From: Candidatus Fermentibacterota bacterium
GTDB lineage: Bacteria > JAFGKV01
Direction of reading: 5' to 3'
DNA length: 24,362 bases
NCBI GenBank assembly: GCA_030620115.1
Contig: JAUXFG010000048.1
Coordinates: 1 to 24,362 of the forward strand
Both the position numbers and the translations under genes were made by a program. Under the pieces are notes generated by a model. That model saw nothing but the letters and a program-made list of their open reading frames with translations, had not been told where the DNA came from and made no database searches. Of this stretch, positions 14,389-22,511 are shown in pieces. Numbering within the stretch: the stretch's first letter is position 1; each line of letters opens with the position of its first letter.

Positions 14389-17300
14389 GTGTTCAGGCGC
14401 TCTCGAACAGAGGTCTCCAGTCCGGTTGACCTGGCAACTGTTGGACCTCCCTCCATTGCCATATCCGGGCATGAAGGCACGCATACGGTAACGCCTGCCC
14501 TCCTTGACAAAGAAGAAGTCCGGACCGCCATTGGGCGGATTGAAGAGAGAGAGCCTGCGCTCGCAGATATTTTGCGCGGACGCCTGGCCGAGACACTGCG
14601 TATCCGGAAACTTCTCCGCCGGCATGCCGATACCTTGGCTCAAATCGTCGGCGGCGAGAATCTCTCTTGTGTCTTCGCCCTGAGAGAGGGCTTTTCCACG
14701 GATTCCACCGGCCGCCGCGGGTTCATCACCGAGGCCGTGGTTTCGCCTCCCCGCGTGGATTCATTGCGACAATTCATGTGCTGGTGCTTCCGACACCGCG
14801 TGCCGATCATTCCCTATGGTGCAGGTGGGGGCTACAACATGGGCGTGGTGCCCATGGCTCCGGCCGTGACCCTGTGGACCGGTGCGCTGAGAAAACTGTG
14901 GGAGCCAATACCTCATCCCCACCCCCATGGAAGAGCGCGACGAGCGGTATGGGCAGAGGCCGGTGTTCCTTATGGAGAGCTCGTGGATTCGATCTCGAAA
15001 CTCGGCATGGTGGTACGCTGTGCCCCCAACACACCGCGCGCCTCCGTAGGCGGTGTGGTGGCCACAGGAAGCAACGGCGGCAAACGCATTGCAGACATCC
15101 TGTTGGCCGGAGAAGCGGTGCTTCCCGACGGTCGCCTTGTCGAATTCGAAACCAGCGAACAGGAACGCCATTGCCTCGCTGAGCAACCCTTCCCGTTGCT
15201 TCATAAATTCTCCGGTGTGTCCCGCACGCAACTGAAAGAACTCAAGGTTCTGCTCGAATCCGGAGGCATCCTGCCTGCAAGCCTCTTTGTGGCGGCAGAA
15301 GGCACTACGGGCGTGATCACGCGTGTCCTGTTAGAGGTGGAGGATCAACCGGGATTGGGTCTTTCCGTCGGGATCTGGCTTCCATCACTCGAGCAGGTGC
15401 CGCCGTTGGCCATGCACGTACACAAGCTCCCCGAGGCTCTAAGACCCGTCTACTTCGAGCTCCTGACCGACCCGGCCATCAGCCATTACCTTGCGCCTGA
15501 GTACCCCGACCTATTCGAAGGAAATGAACCGGCCTATGTCATCGCCACATTCGAGGCCGATACCGCGACGGAGCTTGCGAGTGCACGCCGCGCCATTGAG
15601 TCGTTCTTGCACGAACAGGTGCGGACCGTTTGGGTCGGCCCCTATCCCACCAGCGAGGTGCCGCCTGAGGCATCGAGATTGAAGGAGCCCCGAGAAGCAC
15701 TTCCCACCAAGCTCACCACAAAATGCAAGGCCGACATCGAAATCCGATTGGAGGCACTGCCATCCGCCATCCGGCTCCTCTCGGAGAAATCAACACCTAA
15801 GAACGAACGATTCGAATCCATCCTCTTCGGCCACCTCTCCCTCCGGGACTCGGCCGTAATCCACTGGAATATCGGTGGCGTCGATCTCGCGGTGGAAGAA
15901 CAGGCAGAACAAGCATGGGGACATCTCGAGAAGATGTTGAAGGAGCTCATGAAACCCGACGCCACCGGGACACGACATGCAGCCTTCACCGGAGAGCATG
16001 GCGCCGCAGGCAAACCCCTTCTCTTCCGGTTATTCCTCTCCCGGCCCGAGCTCGCCCGCATGCACCGGATCAAACGCCTCCTTGATCCCCGAAGACTAAT
16101 CAATCCATACACGCTCTTCCTGCCGACCCGGCTTTCGAGAAGCCTGGCCGCCCGTACTCTGGCGCTTCCCAAGTCCAAGGGGAAGGCCAACCGTGGAGCC
16201 GCAGAGCTCGTGCAGCTTTGTACTCGCTGCAATGCGTGCCAGAACTGCCTGGTACTTGACAGCCAAGCTTTGCTGAGAACATCCAGAAAACCTCGCGCCA
16301 ATGGGGAATGGATCCTCGGCAAGCGCCATATTGTGCTCCTTCTCGAGCTCCTGATGAGCTCGGAGATCTCGAGGGGAGCCCAAAAAAGGCTGCTCGAAGA
16401 ATCGGTACCCATGCTCCGGCAATGCATCTCATGCGGTCGATGTGATGACGTTTGCCCCGCGGACATCCAGCTTTCCGATCTCAAGGCCGAGCTCTGGAAG
16501 CTCTTGGGTAGAGAGCCGGCGCTTCCTATTCGATCTCGATTCCTCTATCGTTTCTTGTTGGCGCCAGCGCCACGTTTCTTGCCTATGGTGTTCCAGGGTT
16601 TCCTCACCCGATTTACCAACCCGCTCGCACGCTTCCTACAGGTTCGGAAACCTTCGTGGGGATCGCTGTGGGCCTATGCCGCCATGCCCCCCATGGAAGG
16701 AAGGCGATACACAGCGCCCAAAACAGCCACGATCCGCAACATAGGTGATGACCTGGCTCTCCACGGATCATCCTTCATCGATGCCGACCATAACCCCCTG
16801 GCCGTTCGCTTCCGGGGGTGCGTGGGAACCATGGGAAGGACGCAGGCGACTCGGAACGAGGATCGTTTCTTTTTCGAACGAGCCGGCATACCATTTCTTG
16901 ATTTTGTGCCCGACCTCTGCTGCGGTTACCCCTATCAGGCTGCAGGTGCATATGACGAAGCCCGATCCCGAAGAGACAAGCTCATCCATCACCTCGCCGG
17001 GGCGATTGCCACGGCGAAAAGACTCCTGGGAGATCGGGAGTTTGTGCTGATTTCGAGCTGTCCTACGTGTCAGGAGTCGCTCCGAAAAGGCCTGAAGGAG
17101 AACCCGGATATAGAGAGGAGTCTTTCTGTAGCCGACCCAGCCGAGTTCCTCCTGCCATTCTTGCCCAATATGGTCGCACAGAGCGAAGATCCACGAATCA
17201 GGATAGGGCTCAAGATTCCTTGTCACGCAACACCTGAGGCCACGGAAGCCCAGCTTCGGCTCCTCAAGCGACATGGCGTCGATGTGGTTGAGTTCGACCA

Positions 17301-17526
17301 ATGCTGCGGCATGGCTGGTACGGGTCGCATCATGCATCCTGAAATCGGGCATCTCTTGGCGACCAAGCTGGCCAAGGAAATCATAGAAGAACGAGTATCC
17401 CTCATTGTCTCGGGATGCCCTTCCTGCAGGGACGGAGTCCTCCTCCAGAGCACGCTCACAGGAACGGAGTTGACCGTGACCGACCTGTTTGGTTTTCTCC
17501 TCTCGTTGGAGAACACACATGACTGA
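14389..17526 (+). CDS. FAD-linked oxidoreductase fused to ferredoxin and CCG (HdrB-like) domains
   Basis: The product is 1045 aa from GTG 14389, with AGGAGGTGA at 14377-14385. Domains: an N-terminal helical region, FAD-binding type 4 (about 100-290, with IPYGAGGGYNMG near 143 and SVGGVVATGSNGG near 218), an FAD-oxidase C-terminal-type region (about 300-590), ferredoxin-like clusters, and two CCG modules. Cysteines C611, C614, C617 and C620 form a CxxCxxCxxC set lacking the usual CxxxCP ending. C679, C682, C685 and C689 form a canonical 4Fe-4S motif. CCG modules have C844-C845-G with C891/C894, and C972-C973-G with C1010/C1013. This resembles the fused D-2-hydroxyacid (D-lactate, glycolate, 2-hydroxyglutarate) dehydrogenases such as YdiJ. 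The substrate is not shown. It overlaps the DUF1460 gene by 8 bases, heading an operon. Confidence 0.88.
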   Translation: MFRRSRTEVSSPVDLATVGPPSIAISGHEGTHTVTPALLDKEEVRTAIGRIEEREPALADILRGRLAETLRIRKLLRRHADTLAQIVGGENLSCVFALREGFSTDSTGRRGFITEAVVSPPRVDSLRQFMCWCFRHRVPIIPYGAGGGYNMGVVPMAPAVTLWTGALRKLWEPIPHPHPHGRARRAVWAEAGVPYGELVDSISKLGMVVRCAPNTPRASVGGVVATGSNGGKRIADILLAGEAVLPDGRLVEFETSEQERHCLAEQPFPLLHKFSGVSRTQLKELKVLLESGGILPASLFVAAEGTTGVITRVLLEVEDQPGLGLSVGIWLPSLEQVPPLAMHVHKLPEALRPVYFELLTDPAISHYLAPEYPDLFEGNEPAYVIATFEADTATELASARRAIESFLHEQVRTVWVGPYPTSEVPPEASRLKEPREALPTKLTTKCKADIEIRLEALPSAIRLLSEKSTPKNERFESILFGHLSLRDSAVIHWNIGGVDLAVEEQAEQAWGHLEKMLKELMKPDATGTRHAAFTGEHGAAGKPLLFRLFLSRPELARMHRIKRLLDPRRLINPYTLFLPTRLSRSLAARTLALPKSKGKANRGAAELVQLCTRCNACQNCLVLDSQALLRTSRKPRANGEWILGKRHIVLLLELLMSSEISRGAQKRLLEESVPMLRQCISCGRCDDVCPADIQLSDLKAELWKLLGREPALPIRSRFLYRFLLAPAPRFLPMVFQGFLTRFTNPLARFLQVRKPSWGSLWAYAAMPPMEGRRYTAPKTATIRNIGDDLALHGSSFIDADHNPLAVRFRGCVGTMGRTQATRNEDRFFFERAGIPFLDFVPDLCCGYPYQAAGAYDEARSRRDKLIHHLAGAIATAKRLLGDREFVLISSCPTCQESLRKGLKENPDIERSLSVADPAEFLLPFLPNMVAQSEDPRIRIGLKIPCHATPEATEAQLRLLKRHGVDVVEFDQCCGMAGTGRIMHPEIGHLLATKLAKEIIEERVSLIVSGCPSCRDGVLLQSTLTGTELTVTDLFGFLLSLENTHD

Positions 17527-18175
17527 AGCACAAATCATCCTCCGGAAGATCGCGCATCTGGTTGATCCCGACCAACGCCTGCAGGAAGCGGCAATGCTCC
17601 TCCTCGGCAAGCCATACGGTGATCGCCCTTTAGCTGGAGGACCAGGACTACCGGAATCGCCAGCCATCCGGCTCGATTGTATGGACTGTATGACTTATCT
17701 GGAGACGGCTGTGGGATTCGGTTTATCCTCCGGCCTGGAGGAGCTGCGACGGACCATCATCCGACTCAGATACTCATCACCCACACTCCAATGGGACACC
17801 CGCCTCCACTACTTCTTCTCCTGGCTTCGGGTAAACCAAGACCGAGGTCTTATGGAGATCATAACCCCTGCGGAGGACTCGACCGTGACGGTGAAGACGT
17901 TATCATTTGTGCCCGGCATCCCTACCCAGGAAGTGAGCTTCCGTGCCCATGCATGGCACATGGAAGCCATACCACCCCATGCCACCATGATCGGCTTTGT
18001 ATCGGAGAGAAACGATCTTGACGTGTTCCACGTCGGCATCCTTTGCAGCGGAGGCACGACATTGCTGCACGCATCACGCAGAGAAGGATGTGTGATCAAG
18101 GAGCCGCTCCAGGCTTTTCTTGATCGCGAAACAGGTCTCGGGCTTCTCCTCGCGCATCTCATGACCAGAGGGTGA
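17519..18175 (+). CDS. DUF1460 / AmiF-type amidase-like protein (NlpC/P60-related)
   Basis: The product is 218 aa from ATG 17519, which overlaps the previous gene's end by 8 bases; GGAGA lies 8 bases before. Residues RLDCMDCMTYLETAVGFGL carry the DCxT(Y/F)(V/L)E motif of DUF1460, with C57 the expected nucleophile. IRLRYSSPTLQWDTRLHYFF and SWLRVN match the following conserved helix, and DVFHVGI (H171) with LLHASR (H184) would supply the histidines. Family members cleave between sugar and peptide or within stem peptides of peptidoglycan fragments. No signal peptide or lipobox is seen, unlike many family members, so a cytoplasmic muropeptide-processing role is inferred. The stop overlaps the region holding the GT2 gene's Shine-Dalgarno, indicating coupled expression. 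Confidence 0.82.
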   Translation: MTEAQIILRKIAHLVDPDQRLQEAAMLLLGKPYGDRPLAGGPGLPESPAIRLDCMDCMTYLETAVGFGLSSGLEELRRTIIRLRYSSPTLQWDTRLHYFFSWLRVNQDRGLMEIITPAEDSTVTVKTLSFVPGIPTQEVSFRAHAWHMEAIPPHATMIGFVSERNDLDVFHVGILCSGGTTLLHASRREGCVIKEPLQAFLDRETGLGLLLAHLMTRG

Positions 18176-18180
18176 TCACC

Positions 18181-19554
18181 ATGGCGAGACAATATCTGTG
18201 GCTCAACAAGGAAGTCTCATTAAAAGGGGACCAGCTCATCCGAGGAGCCGGATTGGAAGTGATGGAATACGACAAAACCTTGAGCGCCAGAGAGAATCTC
18301 CAGAAGGCGCTCTTTGCCCGCGAAAGTGGTCGCATGGGCCTTGTCTGGGGCCCCGGTCGCGTATCGCTTGGCCAGAATGGCCTGCAACGCCTTCTCGCGA
18401 TTGCTCAAGATGCACAGGCCACCCTGGCCTATGGAGACTATCGAGGGCCTCGTGGCGATGTACCACTGGACGATCTTCTGCCCGGAAGTCTTGATGATAA
18501 GACAGATCTGGGACCACTCTGGGTTGTGGACGCTGCGGCGGCACGAGCTTCACTGCATGAAATCCCCGCGCACGTGTCCTCAATGGAGGCCCTGGCCTAC
18601 GGCCTCCGCCTTGGGCTCATGAGGCGTGGGATTTCATTCCATCTCCCCGAAATCCAATGCGCTATATCTCAGGCCCCAACGGACGACATATTTTCTTATG
18701 TACGCCAGGGCGCTGAGATCATTCAGGGTGAGCTGGAAGAGGTATTCACCGACCACCTTCGACGAATCAACGTTTATCTGGAACCGCGCACAGAGCCATT
18801 TAAAGATGAGGGCTCCTATCCGATTGACGCCTCAGTAGTCATTCCGGTCAAGGATCGCGCGCAGACCATTGCCGATGCCGTGGCCAGTGCACTCTCGCAA
18901 ATCACGAATTTCACTTTCAATGTCATCGTGGTGGAGAATCACTCGTCGGATGACACGGGAGTGACTGCACTGAAAGCGGGCCGGCACGACAAAAGATTTC
19001 ACCTGATCACCCCAAAACGTACCGATCTGGGCATCGGCGGCTGCTGGAACTTGGCCGCCTTCTCGCCGTGGGCGGGGGGCTTTCTCGTGCAGCTGGATTC
19101 GGATGACGTCTATGCGGACCCGGAATCACTACATCGACTTGTCGAGACCGCAAAGGCTGGGCCGTGGGCCATGGTGGTGGGGAGCTACACCACGGTGAAC
19201 ATGGAGGGAATACCGACGCCTCCAGGCGATGTGCAACATCTGGAATGGACCGAGGCAAACGGCCACAACAACCTGCTTCGCGTTGCAGGGGTTGGGGCGC
19301 CGCGTCTTATTGCCACAGGCTTCATCCGGCAATTCCCTATGCCCAACGTGAGCTACGGAGAGGATTATGCAATTGCCTTGGCCATATCCCGACGGTACCG
19401 GGTAGCTCGAGTGCACGATATTCTCTATCTTGCCCGGCGATGGGAGGGAAATACCGACTACCGGGTCTCTCCCGCACTATCCAGGGCCAGAGGACGCTAT
19501 AAGAATCACCTGCGAACAGCCGAGATTCTTGCACGCCAGGTCTTGAACACATGA
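18181..19554 (+). CDS. Two-module family 2 glycosyltransferase
   Basis: The product is 457 aa from ATG 18181, with AGAGGGTGA just upstream; GTG 18172 is a possible alternative. The C-terminal GT-A domain (about residue 215 on) starts DASVVIPVKDRAQTIADAVA, has VVENHSSDDTG, LGIGGCWN and the metal-binding QLDSDDVYAD (D306, D308, D309), then YGEDYAIAL and RRWEGNTDY. The N-terminal 200 residues (including LAYGDYRG and LLPGSLDDKTDLGPLWVV) resemble a degenerate second GT-A module, a layout I recall from Bacteroidota proteins that sit beside DUF4922 genes. It has no membrane segment. It should transfer a sugar from a nucleotide donor; the acceptor is unknown. Its stop overlaps the DUF4922 gene's ATG by 4 bases. 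Confidence 0.88.
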   Translation: MARQYLWLNKEVSLKGDQLIRGAGLEVMEYDKTLSARENLQKALFARESGRMGLVWGPGRVSLGQNGLQRLLAIAQDAQATLAYGDYRGPRGDVPLDDLLPGSLDDKTDLGPLWVVDAAAARASLHEIPAHVSSMEALAYGLRLGLMRRGISFHLPEIQCAISQAPTDDIFSYVRQGAEIIQGELEEVFTDHLRRINVYLEPRTEPFKDEGSYPIDASVVIPVKDRAQTIADAVASALSQITNFTFNVIVVENHSSDDTGVTALKAGRHDKRFHLITPKRTDLGIGGCWNLAAFSPWAGGFLVQLDSDDVYADPESLHRLVETAKAGPWAMVVGSYTTVNMEGIPTPPGDVQHLEWTEANGHNNLLRVAGVGAPRLIATGFIRQFPMPNVSYGEDYAIALAISRRYRVARVHDILYLARRWEGNTDYRVSPALSRARGRYKNHLRTAEILARQVLNT

Positions 19555-20540
19555 CCACGTGGGAAAATCATCTCATCACGACCGAAGCCTTGGGCCATTC
19601 GTGGGATGATGGCCTTGGCCCCATAACCAGAACTCTGATCACGCAACAGAGACACAAGTGGCCTCGCCTGGCGCATGGGTTGACCAACCTGGAGAGCGCT
19701 CGGCAAAAACAACTCACCGACCCACGGAACCAGAAGGTCTTGGTCGATCTCATCCAGATCTCAGGAAGATACGACAATGCCGCCGCCATGCTGGACCCGC
19801 ATGGTTTCTGCCCGCTCTGCATCGAGAATCTCCCCTCTGAGGAGCAAGGGATAGCCTTTGAGGAGCGCCTCGCTGTTTTCCCGAACCCTAATCCAATCCT
19901 CACCAACCATCTTGTCGGCGTGCACAAAGATCATGTTCCCCAAGAATTGAGGTCGTGCCTCCCACATATGGCCGATCTCCTGAAGTGGCTTCGCGAGGAT
20001 ATGATGGTGCTCTACAATGGGCCCACTTGCGGCGCCTCATCGCCCTTTCATCTCCATATCCAGATGGGAGCAAGGGAAGAGCTGCCGCTCCTGGAACAGA
20101 TCCAAAGCATGGAGCCCGAACTCTCTCTCGGTGATTCCGGAGAGCATATCTATGCCCTCCAATCTTTTGGGCGCAGGTTCTTCTTAATCAGCACTGGAAA
20201 ACCAATACAATTGAGCCCGATTATTGCCGAACTCATGGATATGTTGGATCCAGGCGAGGAAGCGCCTGTCAACCTTGTGCTTTGGCGAGACAAGAGCACC
20301 AATCTCGCCACGCTTTTTCCACGTGGTCGACATCGGCCGTCGTGCTTCTACCTGCCTGAGCCCCAGAGACTCGTGGTGAGCCCCGGTTCAGTGGAGATGG
20401 CGGGTCTCGTGGTGGTGCCGAGAGCAGAAGATTTTGAGCGCATCGACGCCTCCATCATGGAGACGATCTACCGGGAAGTATCGCTCCCCGATGAGGCATG
20501 GCACATGTTGCTCACCAGAGTTGAGGCAAGATTTGGCTAG
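19551..20540 (+). CDS. DUF4922 HIT-like sugar-nucleotide phosphorylase/nucleotidyltransferase
   Basis: The product is 329 aa. The ATG overlaps the GT2 stop (ATGA). The core has FCPLCIENLP (C87, C90), then VFPNPNPILTNHLVGVHKDH and YNGPTCGASSPFHLHIQ, giving HxHxQ at H167, H169 and Q171. This is the HIT/GalT-superfamily active-site pattern in which the middle histidine becomes nucleotidylated. Relatives include ApaH-type Ap4A phosphorylases and GDP-L-galactose phosphorylase. DUF4922 proteins of this kind occur in Bacteroidota, usually without assigned function. The HIT motif and the adjacent glycosyltransferase suggest it makes or recovers a nucleotide-sugar or sugar phosphate used by its neighbours; that is inference. 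There is no signal peptide. It is the last gene of the overlapping set. Confidence 0.8.
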   Translation: MTTWENHLITTEALGHSWDDGLGPITRTLITQQRHKWPRLAHGLTNLESARQKQLTDPRNQKVLVDLIQISGRYDNAAAMLDPHGFCPLCIENLPSEEQGIAFEERLAVFPNPNPILTNHLVGVHKDHVPQELRSCLPHMADLLKWLREDMMVLYNGPTCGASSPFHLHIQMGAREELPLLEQIQSMEPELSLGDSGEHIYALQSFGRRFFLISTGKPIQLSPIIAELMDMLDPGEEAPVNLVLWRDKSTNLATLFPRGRHRPSCFYLPEPQRLVVSPGSVEMAGLVVVPRAEDFERIDASIMETIYREVSLPDEAWHMLLTRVEARFG

Positions 20541-20572
20541 CCCCAGTATTGCACACTCAGCTGTAGACCATC

Positions 20573-20619
20573 GCAGAATGGGCGACAGATTTCGTCTCGA
20601 GCTTTGTCGCCCATTCTGC
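20573..20619. repeat. Strong inverted repeat after the DUF4922 gene
   Basis: GCAGAATGGGCGACA (20573-20587) and its exact reverse complement TGTCGCCCATTCTGC (20605-20619) flank a 17-nt loop. The hairpin starts 33 bases after the stop codon. It lacks a following U-run, so it is either a factor-assisted transcript end, an RNA-stability element or a protein-binding site. Confidence 0.8.
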
Positions 20620-20646
20620 CGTTCACCGAGCGATTTGTGCTGCACG

Positions 20647-20684
20647 AAACTAATTAAGTTCCTGCGCAGGAACTTAATTAGTTT
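20647..20684. repeat. Perfect 38-bp palindrome with no loop
   Basis: AAACTAATTAAGTTCCTGC (20647-20665) is directly followed by its exact reverse complement (20666-20684). It is AT-rich at the outside and GC-rich at the centre. The symmetry and position, 56 bp before the SpoIID gene, suit an operator for a dimeric regulator. An RNA stem or a repeat element is also possible. Confidence 0.85.
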
Positions 20685-20740
20685 TGCATGGCTCTGCCGA
20701 CGCAGATTGGAGTCCGAAGCCAGGGCGCGCGTTTTGACAG

Positions 20741-22150
20741 GTGCTCTTCGACGAGACTCGGGACAGAGACCTCCAACTGATGTTTGTGCACTCCTTGAGC
20801 AGTATCTTGGTTAACCCGCATAGCAAGGACTCCGAGCCGGTTCTGCGCATCGGGCTCGTAAGTGATGTGCCCCAGCAACACCTTGTTTTCTCTTCTCAAT
20901 TCCGTGTCCATGAGCGAACGCTTCCGGCTGGCCCCTGTGTGGCCCTTGGCAACGGGCCTGTCGTGGAACTGCGAGGAACGGACTGGTCCGTCAAACTTCC
21001 GGATGGCGCCGTGCTCTCTCCTGTTGAAACGGGAGCCTCTTTCACCATCACGGATATGCCCGTGGGCACCGGCTTTCACTGGCAGCAGAAAGAAGATCTG
21101 ATCTATAACGGAGAGCTGGAGTTTAGCATGACGTCGGCAGGCATGCTGACCGTGATCAATCGTATTGGTTTGGAACAGTATCTGGAGAGCGTCATCTCCT
21201 CGGAGATGAATCCGCTTGCGCCGTCGGAATTCCTGAAAGCACACGCGGTTGTAGCCAGAAGCTGGGTGCTGGCTCAATTGGCACGAGATCATCTTGCCCC
21301 ACATGAGCAGAAACCCCCTGGAGTCGACATATGGGAGTGGCAGGATCGTGAGGATCATGCGCTGTTCGATCTCTGCGCTGACGATCATTGTCAACGATAT
21401 CATGGACTCACCCGGCGGATCTCCCAAGCAGCACGCGATGCAGTGAAAACCACGCGAGGCATCGTGCTCTGGGCAGAGGAACACGTGGTTGATGCACGCT
21501 TCTCCAAATGCTGCGGAGGGCTCTCAGAAGAGTACCACACCGCCTGGGGAGGTTCAGCACCGCCGGGGCTTGTGAGCATCATTGACGCCCAGGCTCCTCC
21601 TCAGGGCTTCGCGCTTCCTCTTGACTCCGAGGAGAAGGCAGCTAAGTGGATCAAAGGCAATCCGGACGTATTCTGCCGCGTGGATGATCCGGCCCTGTGG
21701 CGAGCGCTGAGCCTTCCCATGGACCGGGATACAACCAATTTTTTCAGGTGGACTATTCGCTACACCCAAGAGGAATTGGCCGCCATGGTGGAGCACCGCA
21801 CTGGAGCGGGCCTCGGCCAGATCCTTCGCCTGACACCTCTGAAACGTGGCCCATCCGGCCGCATGTGGCTTCTGGAGATCAAAGGCCAACATGGAAACCT
21901 TACTATAGGCAAGGAACTCTGCATTCGCCGAGTTCTTTCCGATTCCCACCTCAAGAGCTCCGCCTTCGTGGTGGAGCATAGAGAGCTCCATCGCGATGTG
22001 CCAGGCGGGGTGATACTCCATGGTGCCGGCTGGGGCCACGGTGTGGGCATGTGCCAGATAGGCGCAGGCTCAATGGCGGCTCAAGGCTCTCCGTGGCGGG
22101 CGATCCTGACCCATTATTTCCCCTCTTGCGAACTGCGAACGCTGTTCTGA
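20741..22150 (+). CDS. SpoIID/LytB-domain protein (lytic transglycosylase / amidase enhancer type)
   Basis: The product is 469 aa from GTG 20741, or 456 aa from ATG 20780; neither start has a clear Shine-Dalgarno. The SpoIID domain carries LEQYLESVISSEMNPLAPSE (E155 from the GTG aligns with the catalytic Glu of SpoIID), KAHAVVARSWVLAQL, SKCCGGLSEEYHTAWGG, and the C-terminal GAGWGHGVGMCQIGAGSMA with YFPSCELR. Known members are SpoIID, which cleaves denuded glycan strands, and LytB, an amidase enhancer. No signal peptide or membrane anchor is visible at either start, which is unusual for a cell-wall enzyme. It follows the DUF4922 gene by 200 bp with two palindromes between. It probably belongs to the same pathway while being separately controlled. 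Confidence 0.87.
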   Translation: MLFDETRDRDLQLMFVHSLSSILVNPHSKDSEPVLRIGLVSDVPQQHLVFSSQFRVHERTLPAGPCVALGNGPVVELRGTDWSVKLPDGAVLSPVETGASFTITDMPVGTGFHWQQKEDLIYNGELEFSMTSAGMLTVINRIGLEQYLESVISSEMNPLAPSEFLKAHAVVARSWVLAQLARDHLAPHEQKPPGVDIWEWQDREDHALFDLCADDHCQRYHGLTRRISQAARDAVKTTRGIVLWAEEHVVDARFSKCCGGLSEEYHTAWGGSAPPGLVSIIDAQAPPQGFALPLDSEEKAAKWIKGNPDVFCRVDDPALWRALSLPMDRDTTNFFRWTIRYTQEELAAMVEHRTGAGLGQILRLTPLKRGPSGRMWLLEIKGQHGNLTIGKELCIRRVLSDSHLKSSAFVVEHRELHRDVPGGVILHGAGWGHGVGMCQIGAGSMAAQGSPWRAILTHYFPSCELRTLF

Positions 22151-22244
22151 CCCCCAATTCCGCGCTGTTTCAGGATAGGCCCTTCGACTGAGCTCCATTC
22201 GGCAGGCTCATGACTGGAAGCAGGACAGACCGGGAAGTGCTATA

Positions 22245-22306
22245 GCCCGCATTTCTCACCGGCCAACTACACCGCTTCGCGACGAAAGCCCGTGAGAAAT
22301 GTGGGC
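22245..22306. repeat. Short palindrome related to the 13952-14341 repeat
   Basis: GCCCGCATTTCTCACCGG (22245-22262) and CCCGTGAGAAATGTGGGC (22289-22306) are inverted arms differing at two positions, with a 26-nt loop. The arms match the end motifs of the larger compound repeat at 13952-14341. This looks like a minimal member of that family without the internal units. Confidence 0.8.
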
Positions 22307-22351
22307 AAGACTTTCGGAACCCTCCTTGCAATGCCTGAGACCATGCCGGGG

Positions 22352-22426
22352 GTCATCGCGAGCGACAGCGCGGCGATCTCAGTTGAGGGCATGAGATTGC
22401 TTCGTCGCTGTTCTCCTCGCAATGAC
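22352..22426. repeat. GTCAT(T/C)GCGAG-type palindromic repeat
   Basis: GTCATCGCGAGCGACAGC onward (22352-22380) pairs imperfectly with GAGATTGCTTCGTCGCTG ... CTCGCAATGAC (22393-22426). Repeats with these end motifs are found in intergenic DNA of many unrelated bacteria, including Rickettsiales and uncultured phyla. No coding capacity is seen. Confidence 0.75.
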
Positions 22427-22460
22427 TGCTGACGGATGAGCGTGAATAGCCATTATGCAA

Positions 22461-22492
22461 AACGGCCGTCGGGCCTAAGACCCGACGGCCGT
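22461..22492 (-). terminator. Intrinsic terminator of the secreted sorting-domain protein gene
   Basis: A perfect 11-bp GC-rich stem with a 7-nt loop (CGGCCGTCGGG / CCCGACGGCCG, within 22462-22492) lies 20 bases after the stop codon at 22512. On the minus strand it is followed directly by UUUU, extending an A-U pair. It is the clearest intrinsic terminator in the window. Confidence 0.75.
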
Positions 22493-22511
22493 CTGATCCT
22501 AGAAAGATCCG

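Larger units (their letters stand above)
22151..22511. other. Repeat-rich convergent intergenic region
   Basis: No gene is present. It contains a short palindrome (22245-22306), a GTCAT-type palindrome (22352-22426) and the terminator of the minus-strand gene (22461-22492). A segment near 22180-22215 (CCCTTCGACTGAGC ... GGCAGGCTCATGAC) also resembles a widespread intergenic repeat motif. Confidence 0.6.

Noticed and set aside
13929-14643. Several minus-strand frames of 100-206 codons
   Set aside because: They translate the compound repeat and give internally repetitive peptides with no start signals.
15642-16484. 280-codon minus-strand frame
   Set aside because: Antisense to the FAD/Fe-S oxidoreductase; Ser/Arg-rich and without known motifs.
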